DNA of 64,000 nt, from assembly GCA_945957555.1 (NCBI GenBank), contig CAMFLX010000012.1, positions 1 to 64,000 on the forward strand. The letters are read 5' to 3'. This document shows, one piece after another, positions 47,675 through 56,659 of this stretch (positions within the stretch are counted from its first letter, which is position 1; the number at the start of each line of letters is the position of its first letter). The translations under genes and the position numbers were made by a program. The notes under the pieces were generated by a model that saw only the letters and a list, made by a program, of their open reading frames with translations, did no database searches and had not been told where the DNA came from. This stretch comes from an uncultured Cytophagales bacterium. GTDB taxonomy: Bacteria; Bacteroidota; Bacteroidia; Cytophagales; UBA9547.

Positions 47675-48151
47675 ATGAAACTACGCAATTTAATAGGAAT
47701 AGAAAGTGATAAAGCACTAATACTGTCAGAGCGATTGAATATGCTCTTGGCGGATTATCAAGTTTTTTACATGAATGCCAGAAGTTTGCATTGGAATATT
47801 AGGGGTGATAAGTTTTTTGAGCTCCATGTAAAGTTTGAGGAATTGTATAATAACCTAATCATAAAAGTTGATGAGGTGGCTGAACGTATTCTTACACTTG
47901 GCTTTACGCCTATACACGCTTTTAGCGATTATTTAAAGATCGGTGAGATCAAAGAATCTAAGGATATCCACAAGGGTCTAGATGGTGTAGCCTTGGTTAT
48001 TGATTCTTTTCAAAAAATAATCCTGAAGCAACGCGAATTGTTAAAATTGTCAGGCGATGCAGATGACGAGGGGACTAACGCTCTTATGAGTGATTATATC
48101 AGGGAGCAAGAAAAATTAATCTGGATGTATACCTCATACCTTAACAAATAA
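47675..48151 (+). CDS. dps: Dps-family ferritin-like DNA-protection protein
   Basis: A 158-residue four-helix-bundle protein that stores iron as a dodecamer and shields DNA from peroxide. The DPS signature is visible as SLHWNIRGDKFFELHVKFEE, followed by DEVAERILTLGFTP with the interface ferroxidase residues. The length is typical. It lies divergent from the GH5 gene with a 344-nt AT-rich region between. CACATTTG (47646-47653) is near the -7 consensus, but its -33 box is poor. A strong hairpin follows the stop. Confidence 0.93.
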   Translation: MKLRNLIGIESDKALILSERLNMLLADYQVFYMNARSLHWNIRGDKFFELHVKFEELYNNLIIKVDEVAERILTLGFTPIHAFSDYLKIGEIKESKDIHKGLDGVALVIDSFQKIILKQRELLKLSGDADDEGTNALMSDYIREQEKLIWMYTSYLNK

Positions 48152-48166
48152 GGTAGTTAAGGAAAT

Positions 48167-48206
48167 GAGCGATTGGAATAAATTTATTTTCTATTTCAAT
48201 CGCTTA
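48167..48206. terminator. Bidirectional terminator between dps and the DinB-like gene
   Basis: GAGCGATTGGAATA pairs with TATTTCAATCGCTT across an 11-nt AT-rich loop, between convergent genes. Confidence 0.7.
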
Positions 48207-48225
48207 TGAATGTGATTGTCTTTTT

Positions 48226-48687
48226 TTATAATATTCCAAACTGCTTAAAATGATGTGTGAAGTGCTTAGAGTGTAAAATTTTCCACTCTTCGTAATTGAG
48301 CGCGCCCATTCTTGGATGAACTGGTCTTGCGTCTGTATTTTGTCTATGGTATTGGTCAAAATTATCCAATTCTACAAAAAGTTGGTTGATGGCATTTTGT
48401 AGGTTTTTATATTTTAAAGGATCTGGTTCCTCTCCCATGAGAGAACTTTTGATGCCCTGCATCATTTCCATATCTGTATAAATCAGCGCTTGCTTGGCTT
48501 TGAGCGAATTTTCTTCGCTGGTCTTAAGCTGCGCGAATTCTTTTCCATTGGTCATTTGGATAGTTTTTATCAAATGTTCGACCATTTGTTGGATATTCAT
48601 TTTCCCCCAAAGGGCAATTTGTTGGTTATCAATACGATTGAACAGGCTGAGAAGACTTTCTCTGTCATCAATATTTACAAATAGCAT
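48226..48687 (-). CDS. DinB-like DUF1569 protein
   Basis: A 153-residue cytoplasmic protein of the DinB/YfiT-like helical superfamily (DUF1569). These carry a metal-binding histidine triad, seen here as MVEHLIKT and later ILHSKHFTHHFKQFG. LALWGKMNIQQ-type N-terminal text (IALWGKMNIQQMVEHL) and HPRMGALNYEEW are typical. The family has a metal-site scaffold resembling bacillithiol transferases, but no substrate can be assigned. It is alone on the minus strand, convergent with dps. The upstream region 48688-48975 (288 nt) is AT-rich and holds nothing recognisable. Confidence 0.85.
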   Translation of the reverse strand: MLFVNIDDRESLLSLFNRIDNQQIALWGKMNIQQMVEHLIKTIQMTNGKEFAQLKTSEENSLKAKQALIYTDMEMMQGIKSSLMGEEPDPLKYKNLQNAINQLFVELDNFDQYHRQNTDARPVHPRMGALNYEEWKILHSKHFTHHFKQFGIL

Positions 48688-48975
48688 TGCTTATATTTTT
48701 ACCAAAGTTAAAAATACTTTTTCTAATTATCTGTCATTTTAGCCATTTAATAGCTGTTTATATAATTATATTTAGAAAAAATATAATATTTCCAAAACTT
48801 TTTGCTTTGATGGACGTTAGAGTACTATTAATAAATGTGGAGTTGTAAATGTGGCTATGGTAATTAATCCCGAATAAACAATTATCATTAATGACAGTCC
48901 TAGAGGCCTCTAGAATAACGTCGTAATTCATTCCCAATTATTTAGTATTAAAAAATCCCAAAAATTTAGTTTCTT

Positions 48976-50826
48976 ATGAAGGTACTATTATTAATCCTGC
49001 ATGCTGCAGTGCATAAATTTGCGTATTCGTCAGTATGGTTTGTGTCGTCCATGGTTATTGTATCACTGTCTTATGGGCAGCGACAATCGGAAAACAGTTA
49101 CAGGTCGCAATTTGGGCCTAATGCCCTCGTTGGTTTCCTGTCTTATGTGCCACCAGAATATAATTCGAACCCCACAAAATCTTTTCCTATATTGATTTTT
49201 CTTCATGGCATGGGAGAGAAAGTATGGAATCCTAAGGATTTGAGCCAATTGTATCGTGTTAAAACCAATGGCCCTCCAAAGTTGATAGATCGAGGTCAGG
49301 ACTTTCCGTTTATAGTTATTTCTCCTCAATGTCCTTTTCCAAGTTGGGATGAGGTTACCGTAGACAATTTTCAGACATCAGTATTAAAGCCTGGTGAATT
49401 TGTCGATGAAATAATCGAAAAGATGAAAACGCTCTACAGAGTTGATGTCTCTAGAATTTATATTACTGGATTGAGCATGGGTGGCGCTGGGGTCTGGAGC
49501 TATACATTGAAGCATCCCGAAAAGATTGCAGCATCGATTCCAATAGCGGGATGGGTGGGTAATGGCGATGTTTGTGCTATTGCTCAGAATAATGTCGCCA
49601 TATGGACCTTTCAAGGTGAGTATGATAGTGGTAATACCATACAAGGTGTGATCAATAATATAAATTCTTGCAAACCTGCACCAAATCCATTAGCGAAAGC
49701 TACTATTTATGCAGGGGTTGGTCATGACGCTTGGACTCGCACCTACGATAATACTGGGGCTGGTATAGCTCCTGACAATATTTATAATTGGTTGATGCGA
49801 CAGGCAAAGTCTTCTGTTATTAGCAATAGTTTGCCTATAGCCAATGCAGGTGAAGACCAAGTCTTGGTATTGCCAAATAATTCGGCTAAGCTCACAGGAT
49901 CCGCTCAGGATTATGATGGTACTATAGTTTCATATACTTGGACACAGACTGCAGGAGCGACAGTAGCATTGTCAGGTATGTCAACAAATACACTTGTGCT
50001 GTCAAATCTTGCAGAAGGTAGTTATGGCTTTAAGCTGACAGTAAAGGATGATAAAGGAGGTTTAGGCTTTGATGAAGTATGGGTAACTGTGAGTGTTCCT
50101 GAAGGTAGTGGTGGTTTATTGGCTGAATATTATTTAGGAGTTGACCTAAAAGGAACAGCCGTGAAAAGGACGGAGACTAATATTGCTTATGATTGGGGTA
50201 ATACAGCACCAATGGCCCAAATACCTACGGATAGGTACAGCGTTCGATGGACTGGGAAAATAACTCCTTTATATACAAATATTTATACGTTTTATACGCT
50301 TTCAGATGACGGTGTACGACTTTGGGTAAATGGTATAGCTGTAGTAAATAACTGGACATATCATGGGGTTACAGAAAACAGTGGTACTATTTCTCTTGAG
50401 GCTGGTAAAGCCTACGATATTAAAATGGAGTATTTCGAGAGTTCGGGATCGGCAATTGCCAAGCTTTTGTGGTCAAGTGTAAACCAAACCAAGGAAATTG
50501 TTCCGGCGATGGCTTTTTTAGGTCAAAATACCTCTACTGCCAGAAATATATCTATGGAGGAGGTGGTGGAAATGCAGACATTAACGGTCTATCCTCAACC
50601 AGCTGATGGTTTGGTGCAGTTTAGCTATAAAATCCGCGGAACTGCTGCTGTAACAATACAAATAGTTGATGCAATGTCCACTGTATATCAGCAGGATCAA
50701 TTTGAAGCGATTACACCCATTATATCTTATGGTATAAATTTACAGGATGTACCAAGTGGTTTATATTATCTTATTGTAAGCCAAGGAGATTCTAGGGAAA
50801 GAATAAAATTACTTGTAGCAAAATAA
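48976..50826 (+). CDS. T9SS-exported esterase with PKD and PA14 domains
   Basis: A 616-residue secreted alpha/beta-hydrolase. An N-terminal signal (to about residue 34, LSYGQ) precedes the esterase domain (about 45-270). LIFLHGMGEK is the oxyanion strand, and the nucleophile S167 sits in GLSMGG. D217 (FQGEYDSGN) and H250 (GVGHDAW) complete the triad; the layout is that of CE1/feruloyl-esterase and PHB-depolymerase-like enzymes. A PKD domain follows (about 286-380, PIANAGEDQ...VTVS), then a PA14 domain (about 385-520, LLAEYY...SDDGVRLWVNG). The last 80 residues are a T9SS sorting domain (LTVYPQPADGLVQFSY to RIKLLVAK). It would de-esterify plant polysaccharides outside the cell; the true substrate is unknown. 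Confidence 0.88.
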   Translation: MKVLLLILHAAVHKFAYSSVWFVSSMVIVSLSYGQRQSENSYRSQFGPNALVGFLSYVPPEYNSNPTKSFPILIFLHGMGEKVWNPKDLSQLYRVKTNGPPKLIDRGQDFPFIVISPQCPFPSWDEVTVDNFQTSVLKPGEFVDEIIEKMKTLYRVDVSRIYITGLSMGGAGVWSYTLKHPEKIAASIPIAGWVGNGDVCAIAQNNVAIWTFQGEYDSGNTIQGVINNINSCKPAPNPLAKATIYAGVGHDAWTRTYDNTGAGIAPDNIYNWLMRQAKSSVISNSLPIANAGEDQVLVLPNNSAKLTGSAQDYDGTIVSYTWTQTAGATVALSGMSTNTLVLSNLAEGSYGFKLTVKDDKGGLGFDEVWVTVSVPEGSGGLLAEYYLGVDLKGTAVKRTETNIAYDWGNTAPMAQIPTDRYSVRWTGKITPLYTNIYTFYTLSDDGVRLWVNGIAVVNNWTYHGVTENSGTISLEAGKAYDIKMEYFESSGSAIAKLLWSSVNQTKEIVPAMAFLGQNTSTARNISMEEVVEMQTLTVYPQPADGLVQFSYKIRGTAAVTIQIVDAMSTVYQQDQFEAITPIISYGINLQDVPSGLYYLIVSQGDSRERIKLLVAK

Positions 50827-50841
50827 AATTTTAGAGCTATG

Positions 50842-50872
50842 TAAAAAGGGGTGAAGCGATTCATTCCCTTTT
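50842..50872. terminator. Bidirectional terminator between esterase and SpoIIE genes
   Basis: AAAAAGGGGTGAA pairs with TTCATTCCCTTTTT around a GCGA loop, between convergent genes. Confidence 0.8.
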
Positions 50873-50890
50873 TATTCCAAAAAGAGAAAC

Positions 50891-52111
50891 TTAAAAATCA
50901 GAAAGACTTACCGAAAACATAGTGATGTCATCAGAATAAGGCTTGGTTCCTCGGTGTATATTGAGTTGATCTATAAGGTCTTTGTGCATGTTACTGAGCG
51001 GTTTTTCGATATTGTCTTTAATGACTTCTTCAATTTTTGCAACACTAAATTCTTCGTAGTTTTCATTAAAAGTTTCTGTAACACCATCAGTATACAATAG
51101 TATGACGGAGTTTTTAAGTTGAATCGTATTTGATTTTACTTTTGGGAGTTCATCAAAGGCACCCAAAAAAGTGCATCCTTCACTTAAATAATTGATTTCA
51201 AGTGTGTTTTTATCCACAAGTATGGGGTGATTATGACCCGCATTTATATATTCGATCTCTTTATTTCTAAGGTCTATTTTTGCAACGAAGAAAGTTATAA
51301 AGTGATCGCCTTGGGTATTTTTAATAATATGTCTATTGAGTTGTTTTACTGTATCTTCTAAACTTGTGCTGGAAGAGAGAAGTATTCGTAGGCTTGCTTG
51401 GAAGTTGGACATAAAAATTGCAGCCGGAATACCTTTTCCTGATACATCGGCTACACATATATAGTAAGTGTCCTCATCTGCTACTATAAGATCGTAATAG
51501 TCTCCACCTACCGTACTATGGGGTATGTAGGTTGAATAAAATTGACTTTGTCTGATATTCGGGAAATGCTTGGGAACGAGCTGAGATTGCACTTTGGAGG
51601 CAATTTCGAGCTCCTTTTTAAGAGCTTGCTGCTCGAGCTGTTTTGCAAATAGCCTTTTATTTTCTACTGCATAAAGGAGAACATTGCTCAAAGTTTGTAT
51701 GAAATCAAAACGTTCATTTCTAAGTTCTTCACCAAAAGTTTCGTCACCGTCTACGAACACATAGGCTAACACGTTATCTTTGTGATAAACTGGCAACACG
51801 ACATCAAAATCTTCAAAAATCAAACTGTATTTTCCACGAGGTTCATGTACGTGCTTAGGAATACTTTCTAACAATTCGTTGTTGACTTTTGAAAAGTCTA
51901 TATGACCACCAAAGTGTGTTGCGCATTCCCAATTATCGTTTTCTTTGACAAATAAAGCAACTTTTTTGATGAGGTGATTTCCCTTGAGTGTAAATTTGAA
52001 TATTTTGTAAAGATCTTCTTTAGACACATTTTGGCTGATTGCCGTAGTTATCTCCAAGAGGGCATTGAGTTCTAGTTTTTTAAGATATTCAGCACCTATC
52101 AATGGAGTCAT
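50891..52111 (-). CDS. GAF-SpoIIE (RsbU-like PPM) serine phosphatase
   Basis: A roughly 406-residue PP2C-type serine/threonine phosphatase. The start at 52111 (MTPLIGAEYLKK) sits one base after the permease stop (TAATATG), typical of coupling; the longer start at 52144 would overlap that gene by 32 nt. A GAF-like sensory half (about 20-190) is followed by a linker helix (QALKKELEIASKVQSQLVP) and the SpoIIE domain. Metal-binding motifs are intact: GGDYYD, ADVSGKG, YTDGVTE and PYSDDITM. Such enzymes dephosphorylate anti-anti-sigma-type partners. No anti-sigma or STAS gene is in this operon. It is the last gene of the GT2/OppC operon, an unusual setting. Confidence 0.9.
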   Translation of the reverse strand: MTPLIGAEYLKKLELNALLEITTAISQNVSKEDLYKIFKFTLKGNHLIKKVALFVKENDNWECATHFGGHIDFSKVNNELLESIPKHVHEPRGKYSLIFEDFDVVLPVYHKDNVLAYVFVDGDETFGEELRNERFDFIQTLSNVLLYAVENKRLFAKQLEQQALKKELEIASKVQSQLVPKHFPNIRQSQFYSTYIPHSTVGGDYYDLIVADEDTYYICVADVSGKGIPAAIFMSNFQASLRILLSSSTSLEDTVKQLNRHIIKNTQGDHFITFFVAKIDLRNKEIEYINAGHNHPILVDKNTLEINYLSEGCTFLGAFDELPKVKSNTIQLKNSVILLYTDGVTETFNENYEEFSVAKIEEVIKDNIEKPLSNMHKDLIDQLNIHRGTKPYSDDITMFSVSLSDF

Positions 52112-52112
52112 A

Positions 52113-53357
52113 TTATTTTTTGGAGCTATTGGGGTCATTGGCATCTCTCAGACCATTACCCAATAAGTTAAAACTCAAAACAAGTAATGAAATAGAAATA
52201 CTGGGGAATAAAATGAGGTGCCATTCGTCTTTAAGCCCCATAGACTTATATCCATCGTGAATCATCATGCCCCAGCTAGGCATAGGGGGCTGTACTCCCA
52301 ATCCTAAAAAGCTTAAACCCGCTTCTACTAATATTGCACTTGCAAAGTTAGATGTTGCGATCACAATCAAGGCACTGTATAAGTTAGGTAAAATATGTTT
52401 AAAAATGATGCGAAAGTCCGACATGCCTAAAGCCCTAGCGGCTTCCACAAACGTTTTTTCTTTAATGGTTAGGATTTGACCCCTCACTACCCGGGCTACT
52501 TCTACCCAAGTAGTGAGACCAACAGCTACAAAAGCTACCCAAAGGCCTTTGCCTAGTGCAAGACTGATGGCGATCACAAGCATGACACTCGGGATGGACC
52601 ATACTACTGTCATAACCCACATGATGGTATTGTCTATGATACCTCCAAAGAAACCAGCAAGTGATCCTAAAGTAATACCTACAACTAGGGAAATAAGGAC
52701 AGATACAAAGCCGATAGCTAAAGAGATTCTCGCACCAAATAATAGTTTGCTCAAAATGTCTCTACCAGATTTGTCAGTGCCTAGATAGTAAGTTCTATAT
52801 TCTATATTTTTTTCTTTGAAGTCCTTGATCAACTGTGAGGTAGTTGTCGTTTCTATCTTTCCTTTTGATGTGACAAAGGAAATTTTATCTCCTTCTATTT
52901 TAAAGTTGAGGGAGGAGTCTTTGCTCAAAAGATTGGTTTTACCTACATATAATGGATGTACCAAGGGCAACAAACTTGCACTTTCTTTATGCTCTCTGCC
53001 TCCAAACGGCACATATTCTACTTCAGTGCCTTTGATTTCATATTTTGTAATTGGAAGGATAGTGTATTCAGACTCTTCACCGACGAATATTTTTTCAAAT
53101 ATATTGACCTTGTCTACTTCTATACTCTTACGCGCTTTTAGGATTTGGACTTTGAAGCCAGGTAGTTTTTTTTGAATTTGAATAGCTCCGTCGTTAGCAT
53201 TAGGCGTAGAATCTGGCATGAGCAGATATCCAAGTATTGAAATGATTGTTACAATAGTAATGACAATAAGCCCGAAAACGGCAGGGCGGTTTTTGAGAAA
53301 TCGTTTCTTGCTGTAGTAAAATGGGGTTTTTACTTTGTCATCTACTTGTTTAGCCAT
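52113..53357 (-). CDS. OppC/DppC-like ABC permease with large periplasmic insert
   Basis: A 414-residue inner-membrane permease of peptide/nickel ABC importers, longer than the usual 300 or so. TM1 is at about 28-47. Then comes an insert of about 140 residues (about 49-190) before the canonical YLGTDKSGRDILSKLLFGAR start of the transport core. Five further TMs follow, with the EAA loop EAARALGMSDFRIIFKHILPN and the conserved LGLGVQPPMPSWG. No partner permease, ATPase or binding protein is nearby, so it must work with genes elsewhere. Adjacent-gene spacings are 6 nt upstream and 1 nt downstream, so it is transcribed with its neighbours. Confidence 0.88.
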   Translation of the reverse strand: MAKQVDDKVKTPFYYSKKRFLKNRPAVFGLIVITIVTIISILGYLLMPDSTPNANDGAIQIQKKLPGFKVQILKARKSIEVDKVNIFEKIFVGEESEYTILPITKYEIKGTEVEYVPFGGREHKESASLLPLVHPLYVGKTNLLSKDSSLNFKIEGDKISFVTSKGKIETTTTSQLIKDFKEKNIEYRTYYLGTDKSGRDILSKLLFGARISLAIGFVSVLISLVVGITLGSLAGFFGGIIDNTIMWVMTVVWSIPSVMLVIAISLALGKGLWVAFVAVGLTTWVEVARVVRGQILTIKEKTFVEAARALGMSDFRIIFKHILPNLYSALIVIATSNFASAILVEAGLSFLGLGVQPPMPSWGMMIHDGYKSMGLKDEWHLILFPSISISLLVLSFNLLGNGLRDANDPNSSKK

Positions 53358-53363
53358 TCCTGT

Positions 53364-53681
53364 TTATAATGAATTATGCCACATCAAGCCCTTTTTTGAC
53401 GCAATGTAATGATATTTTTTAAAATTTTGCTCAAATTCCTCTTCATTTTGTTCTACTTCTTCATCGAAATTTACCATTGTTTTTACCAAACCCGAGTCAT
53501 ACATTTTCCAAAGGTATCTTTGGAGTACGTTGCTTTCCAAATTAAGTTTCTCAGCAATGCCATCAAAAGTCTGAATAAAGTATAATTCTTCTAAGATATC
53601 ATAAAAAATGTCTTCCATAGACCCTAATATTTTTAGTAATTCATTTAGTTTTCTAAGAATAGACTCTTCCTTTCCATTCAA
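53364..53681 (-). CDS. Small winged-helix-like hypothetical protein
   Basis: A 105-residue soluble protein. No family recognised. A helical N-terminus (LRKLNELLKILGSMEDIFYDILEEL) is followed by a helix-turn-helix-like FDGIAEKLNLESNVLQRYLWKMYDSGLVKTM, then an acidic linker of repeated Glu (VEQNEEEFEQN) and a short basic tail. The layout of a small winged-helix with an acidic wing suggests a DNA- or protein-binding adaptor. Its ATG overlaps the upstream GT2 gene by 29 nt, and the permease starts 6 nt after it, so it is co-translated with both. Confidence 0.75.
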   Translation of the reverse strand: MNGKEESILRKLNELLKILGSMEDIFYDILEELYFIQTFDGIAEKLNLESNVLQRYLWKMYDSGLVKTMVNFDEEVEQNEEEFEQNFKKYHYIASKKGLMWHNSL

Positions 53682-54747
53682 AGCGACTCGTTTTTGCTAA
53701 AATGGCCACTAAAAGGCCATAAATCGGGTATACCGCCAAAATACAGAAGGATTTTAAAAGGAACAAGAGAGTTTTTGAGATATTTTTGAATTTCCCAAAT
53801 TGATTCATGTATATACTTAACAGAAAAAATAGTTCAAAACTAGTTTTAATAAAGAAAGACTTTGGGGATCCTGAAATTAAACAGCCTAGGAAGTAAATGT
53901 TTATGAGCATGAAGATAATACCTGCAATATTCATCGCAGGGTCGGACAGTTTACTACTTTTGCTTGCCCAACGTATTTTTTGATTCAATAATGTTCGTAC
54001 ATTGTGAGTAGGGGCTGAGTAAGTAACGGTTTCATTATGGTCGATATAGATGATACCTTTTGGGTCTATTTTTTTTATCTCTTGTAAAATGAATATATCG
54101 TCGCCAGAGGGGCTATTGTTATATATTTTTTCTGATAAAATTAAATATAAGTCTTTTTTAATAACCAGATTGGCGCCATTACACATGACTGGTTGCTGAA
54201 TAATTGCCATTGTCTTAGAAAATCCCCAGAGCAAAGTTTGTTCGATATGTTGGAAAAAGCCTAACATATGTGGATCAAAAGTATATAAAAATGGCCCTGC
54301 AGTCATCAACGTATTTTTTTTTGTGAAGGGCATGACCATAAGTCGGATCCATTTAGGTTTAACTCTGCAATCGGCATCTGTAAATAGTAATAATTCTCCT
54401 TTAGCGATTTTCGATCCGTATTTTAGGGCTTGTTTTTTGCCTTCAATATTATCGGGTAATGATACAGATATGAGTCGATTATTTTTAAGAGTTTCCACAA
54501 TCTTGAGACTATTGTCTGTAGAGTGGTCATTCACAAAAATGATCTCGTAATCATATGCGTAGTCTTGGGCGTAAAGGTCATTGATGAGGTCTGCTATTTG
54601 GCTTTCCTCATTACGATATGCAACAATAATTGATACTAAACCCCGGTACTCTTCAAAAGAATACTCTGTTGTCTGGTTTATGTATTTAAAAACAAAAAAA
54701 AGAATGATGCCGCAATAGGATGCTAACAGGAGTTTTTCAATATCCAT
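53653..54747 (-). CDS. Membrane family 2 glycosyltransferase
   Basis: A 364-residue processive-type GT2. An N-terminal membrane segment is followed by the GT-A domain: VSIIVAYRNEESQI, VNDHSTDNS, the DXD-type LLFTDADCRVK, PSGDDIF and the QxxRW motif as QKIRWASK. Two or three C-terminal TM segments complete it (IIFMLINIYFLGCLIS, SFELFFLLSIYM, LAVYPIYGLLVAIL). This matches cellulose-synthase-like or CapZ-type synthases that build and extrude polysaccharide. It is the first gene of the operon that continues into the winged-helix, OppC and SpoIIE genes. The product glycan is not known. Confidence 0.88.
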   Translation of the reverse strand: MDIEKLLLASYCGIILFFVFKYINQTTEYSFEEYRGLVSIIVAYRNEESQIADLINDLYAQDYAYDYEIIFVNDHSTDNSLKIVETLKNNRLISVSLPDNIEGKKQALKYGSKIAKGELLLFTDADCRVKPKWIRLMVMPFTKKNTLMTAGPFLYTFDPHMLGFFQHIEQTLLWGFSKTMAIIQQPVMCNGANLVIKKDLYLILSEKIYNNSPSGDDIFILQEIKKIDPKGIIYIDHNETVTYSAPTHNVRTLLNQKIRWASKSSKLSDPAMNIAGIIFMLINIYFLGCLISGSPKSFFIKTSFELFFLLSIYMNQFGKFKNISKTLLFLLKSFCILAVYPIYGLLVAILAKTSRFEWKGRVYS

Positions 54748-54889
54748 GAATCTTTTTCTAATCTAAAGCTTGCTACAAACGTGAAAATAGATAATGTTTG
54801 GCAGAAAAAGCTCTCTTTGTCATGAAATTGAGAATATTTTTTTTAAATATTTAAAAATAGTGCTAACTTGCGTGGCAATTTTTCAAACT

Positions 54890-55429
54890 ATGGCTAAAAA
54901 CGAGTTTCAAGAGTTTGACATCAACTTGTACCAGCTTAAGAATAGGCAGTATGAGTATGTGTATAATGTTGAGGATAGTTTTTTTTCAAAGTTTGAGAAG
55001 AGCCTTGTAGAAAAAGGTAGTGCGAATGTTAACGTGCAGCTTGTGAAAAGTGAGCATGGTATTGTTGTAGATTACCGTATTTCAGGATCGGTACAGTTGG
55101 TTTGTGACAAAAGCCTTGAAGTTTTTGATGAGCCAATAGAAGTACAAGAAACGGTAGTTTACAAATACGGTGATGTATACGAAGAAGTGTCTGAAAATTT
55201 GGTTATTATTAAGAGAGACACTCTAAGTATTAATCTGGCTCAAAATATATATGAGCTAATAGCTGTAACCATTCCGTACAAAAAAGTACATCCAAAGTAT
55301 AGGACAGAGGATGAAGATGAGAATGTTCAAGGTGGTGGAATCATTTATAGCTCTGTGGCGCCCGAAGCTGATCAGAAGGAAGAAATAGACCCACGTTGGG
55401 CGGAATTACTTAAATTAAGAAAAAATTAG
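54890..55429 (+). CDS. yceD: YceD/DUF177 protein
   Basis: A 179-residue cytoplasmic protein of the DUF177 family, almost always encoded just before rpmF and linked to large-subunit or fatty-acid supply (role not settled). The start at 54890 (MAKNEFQEFDIN) is preferred to 54794, which adds a basic-hydrophobic 32-residue tail of no family match. The pattern RISGSVQLVCDKSLEVFDEPIE is the DUF177 core, although only one of the usual metal-site cysteines is present. A promoter-like TTG...TAACTTGC precedes it. It heads the lipid gene cluster. Confidence 0.88.
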   Translation: MAKNEFQEFDINLYQLKNRQYEYVYNVEDSFFSKFEKSLVEKGSANVNVQLVKSEHGIVVDYRISGSVQLVCDKSLEVFDEPIEVQETVVYKYGDVYEEVSENLVIIKRDTLSINLAQNIYELIAVTIPYKKVHPKYRTEDEDENVQGGGIIYSSVAPEADQKEEIDPRWAELLKLRKN

Positions 55430-55448
55430 TAAATTTTAATTCAATAAA

Positions 55449-55640
55449 ATGGCACATCCAAAGTCGAGAATTTCGAAGCAAAGAAGAAACAAGAGAAGAA
55501 CTCACTACAAAGCCACACCTAAGACATTGGCAATATGTCCAACTACAGGTGAACCACACATTTACCATAGGGCGCACTGGCACGAAGGTAGATTGTACTA
55601 CAAAGGTAAAGTCGTGTTAGAAAAAGAAGCACTTGCATAA
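55449..55640 (+). CDS. rpmF: Ribosomal protein bL32
   Basis: A 63-residue large-subunit ribosomal protein. The N-terminus [17 protein letters not shown] is diagnostic, and [19 protein letters not shown] matches the Bacteroidota form, in which the paired CxxC zinc ligands are absent and a single Cys remains. It lies 19 nt after yceD and is followed by a promoter for plsX. Confidence 0.97.
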   Translation: MAHPKSRISKQRRNKRRTHYKATPKTLAICPTTGEPHIYHRAHWHEGRLYYKGKVVLEKEALA

Positions 55641-55655
55641 TTTTTTCGGTAATGA

Positions 55656-55687
55656 TTGTGATAATTAATATTACAATTGTACTTTTG
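55656..55687 (+). promoter_or_regulatory. Promoter of plsX
   Basis: TTG (55656-55658), 21-nt spacer and a full TANNTTTG match, TACTTTTG (55680-55687), 18 nt before the start codon. Confidence 0.6.
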
Positions 55688-55704
55688 AAAAAATAGTTAA
55701 TCTT

Positions 55705-56646
55705 ATGATTAAAATTGGTGTTGATGCAATGGGGGGCGATTTTGCTCCTGATGAGGTCATCAAGGGTGCCTTATTAGCAGCAAAAGAGCTATCTTCAGAA
55801 TCAAAGATGGTCTTGGTGGGGGACAAAAATACTATCCAGTCGTCTATTACTAGACATGGGGGTAACCACTCAGATTTTGAGATTATTCATGCAGATGAAT
55901 ACATAGGAATGCATGAGCATCCGACTAAAGCTATTTCATCTAAGCCTAACTCTACTATCATGGTTGCCTATAAGGCGCTAGCGATGAAAGAGTTAAGTGT
56001 ATTTTGTAGTGCAGGTAATACTGGTGCTATGATGGTGGGTGCCATGTTTACAATTAAGCCAATCGAAAAGATACTTCGTCCTGGTATTGCAGGATTTATT
56101 CCCAAGGTAAACAATAAATACGGTGTACTTTTAGATGTAGGGGCCAACGCAGAGTGTAAACCTGAGGTACTACAACAGTTTGCAGAATTAGGATCCCTGT
56201 TTTTCCAGCATGTTTTTAATGAAAGCAATGTAAGGGTTGGTTTGTTGTCACTAGGTGAGGAGGAGGAGAAAGGAACTCAAGTCATTCAAGCCACGCATCA
56301 ACTTTTAAAAAACAATAAGAATATCAATTTTATAGGCAATATTGAAGGACGTGATATTTTCCTAGACAAAGCAGATGTAATTGTTTGTGATGGTTACGTG
56401 GGTAATGTGGTCTTGAAAATGGCTGAATCGCTGTATCCAATATTAGACGAGAAGGGCTATAGGGATGATTTTATTGATTTATTTAACTGGAAGAATGTTG
56501 GAGGAAGTCCAATATTAGGAGTTAATGGCAATGTTGTTATAGGGCATGGTTCCTCTGATGCACAGGCTATTAAGAACATGATCTTGCAGTCAGAGAAGAT
56601 GGCAGACTCTAAAATAACTCAAAAAATTAAAGAAGCTTTCGCTTAA
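55705..56646 (+). CDS. plsX: Phosphate acyltransferase PlsX
   Basis: A 313-residue cytoplasmic enzyme making acyl-phosphate from acyl-ACP, the first step toward phosphatidic acid. The family start KIGVDAMGGDFAPDEVIKGAL is present, followed by the EYIGMHEHPTKAI and SVFCSAGNTGAMM motifs. GDGYVG-like DGYVGNVVLKMAE and NGNVVIGHGSSDAQAIKNMI complete it. The length is typical. It is followed 13 nt later by fabH. Confidence 0.97.
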   Translation: MIKIGVDAMGGDFAPDEVIKGALLAAKELSSESKMVLVGDKNTIQSSITRHGGNHSDFEIIHADEYIGMHEHPTKAISSKPNSTIMVAYKALAMKELSVFCSAGNTGAMMVGAMFTIKPIEKILRPGIAGFIPKVNNKYGVLLDVGANAECKPEVLQQFAELGSLFFQHVFNESNVRVGLLSLGEEEEKGTQVIQATHQLLKNNKNINFIGNIEGRDIFLDKADVIVCDGYVGNVVLKMAESLYPILDEKGYRDDFIDLFNWKNVGGSPILGVNGNVVIGHGSSDAQAIKNMILQSEKMADSKITQKIKEAFA

Positions 56647-56659
56647 GCCCATTTTTTAG

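Noticed and set aside
54794-54889. N-terminal extension of the YceD protein
   Set aside because: Non-family residues precede MAKNEFQEF, and a promoter-like element overlaps that region.
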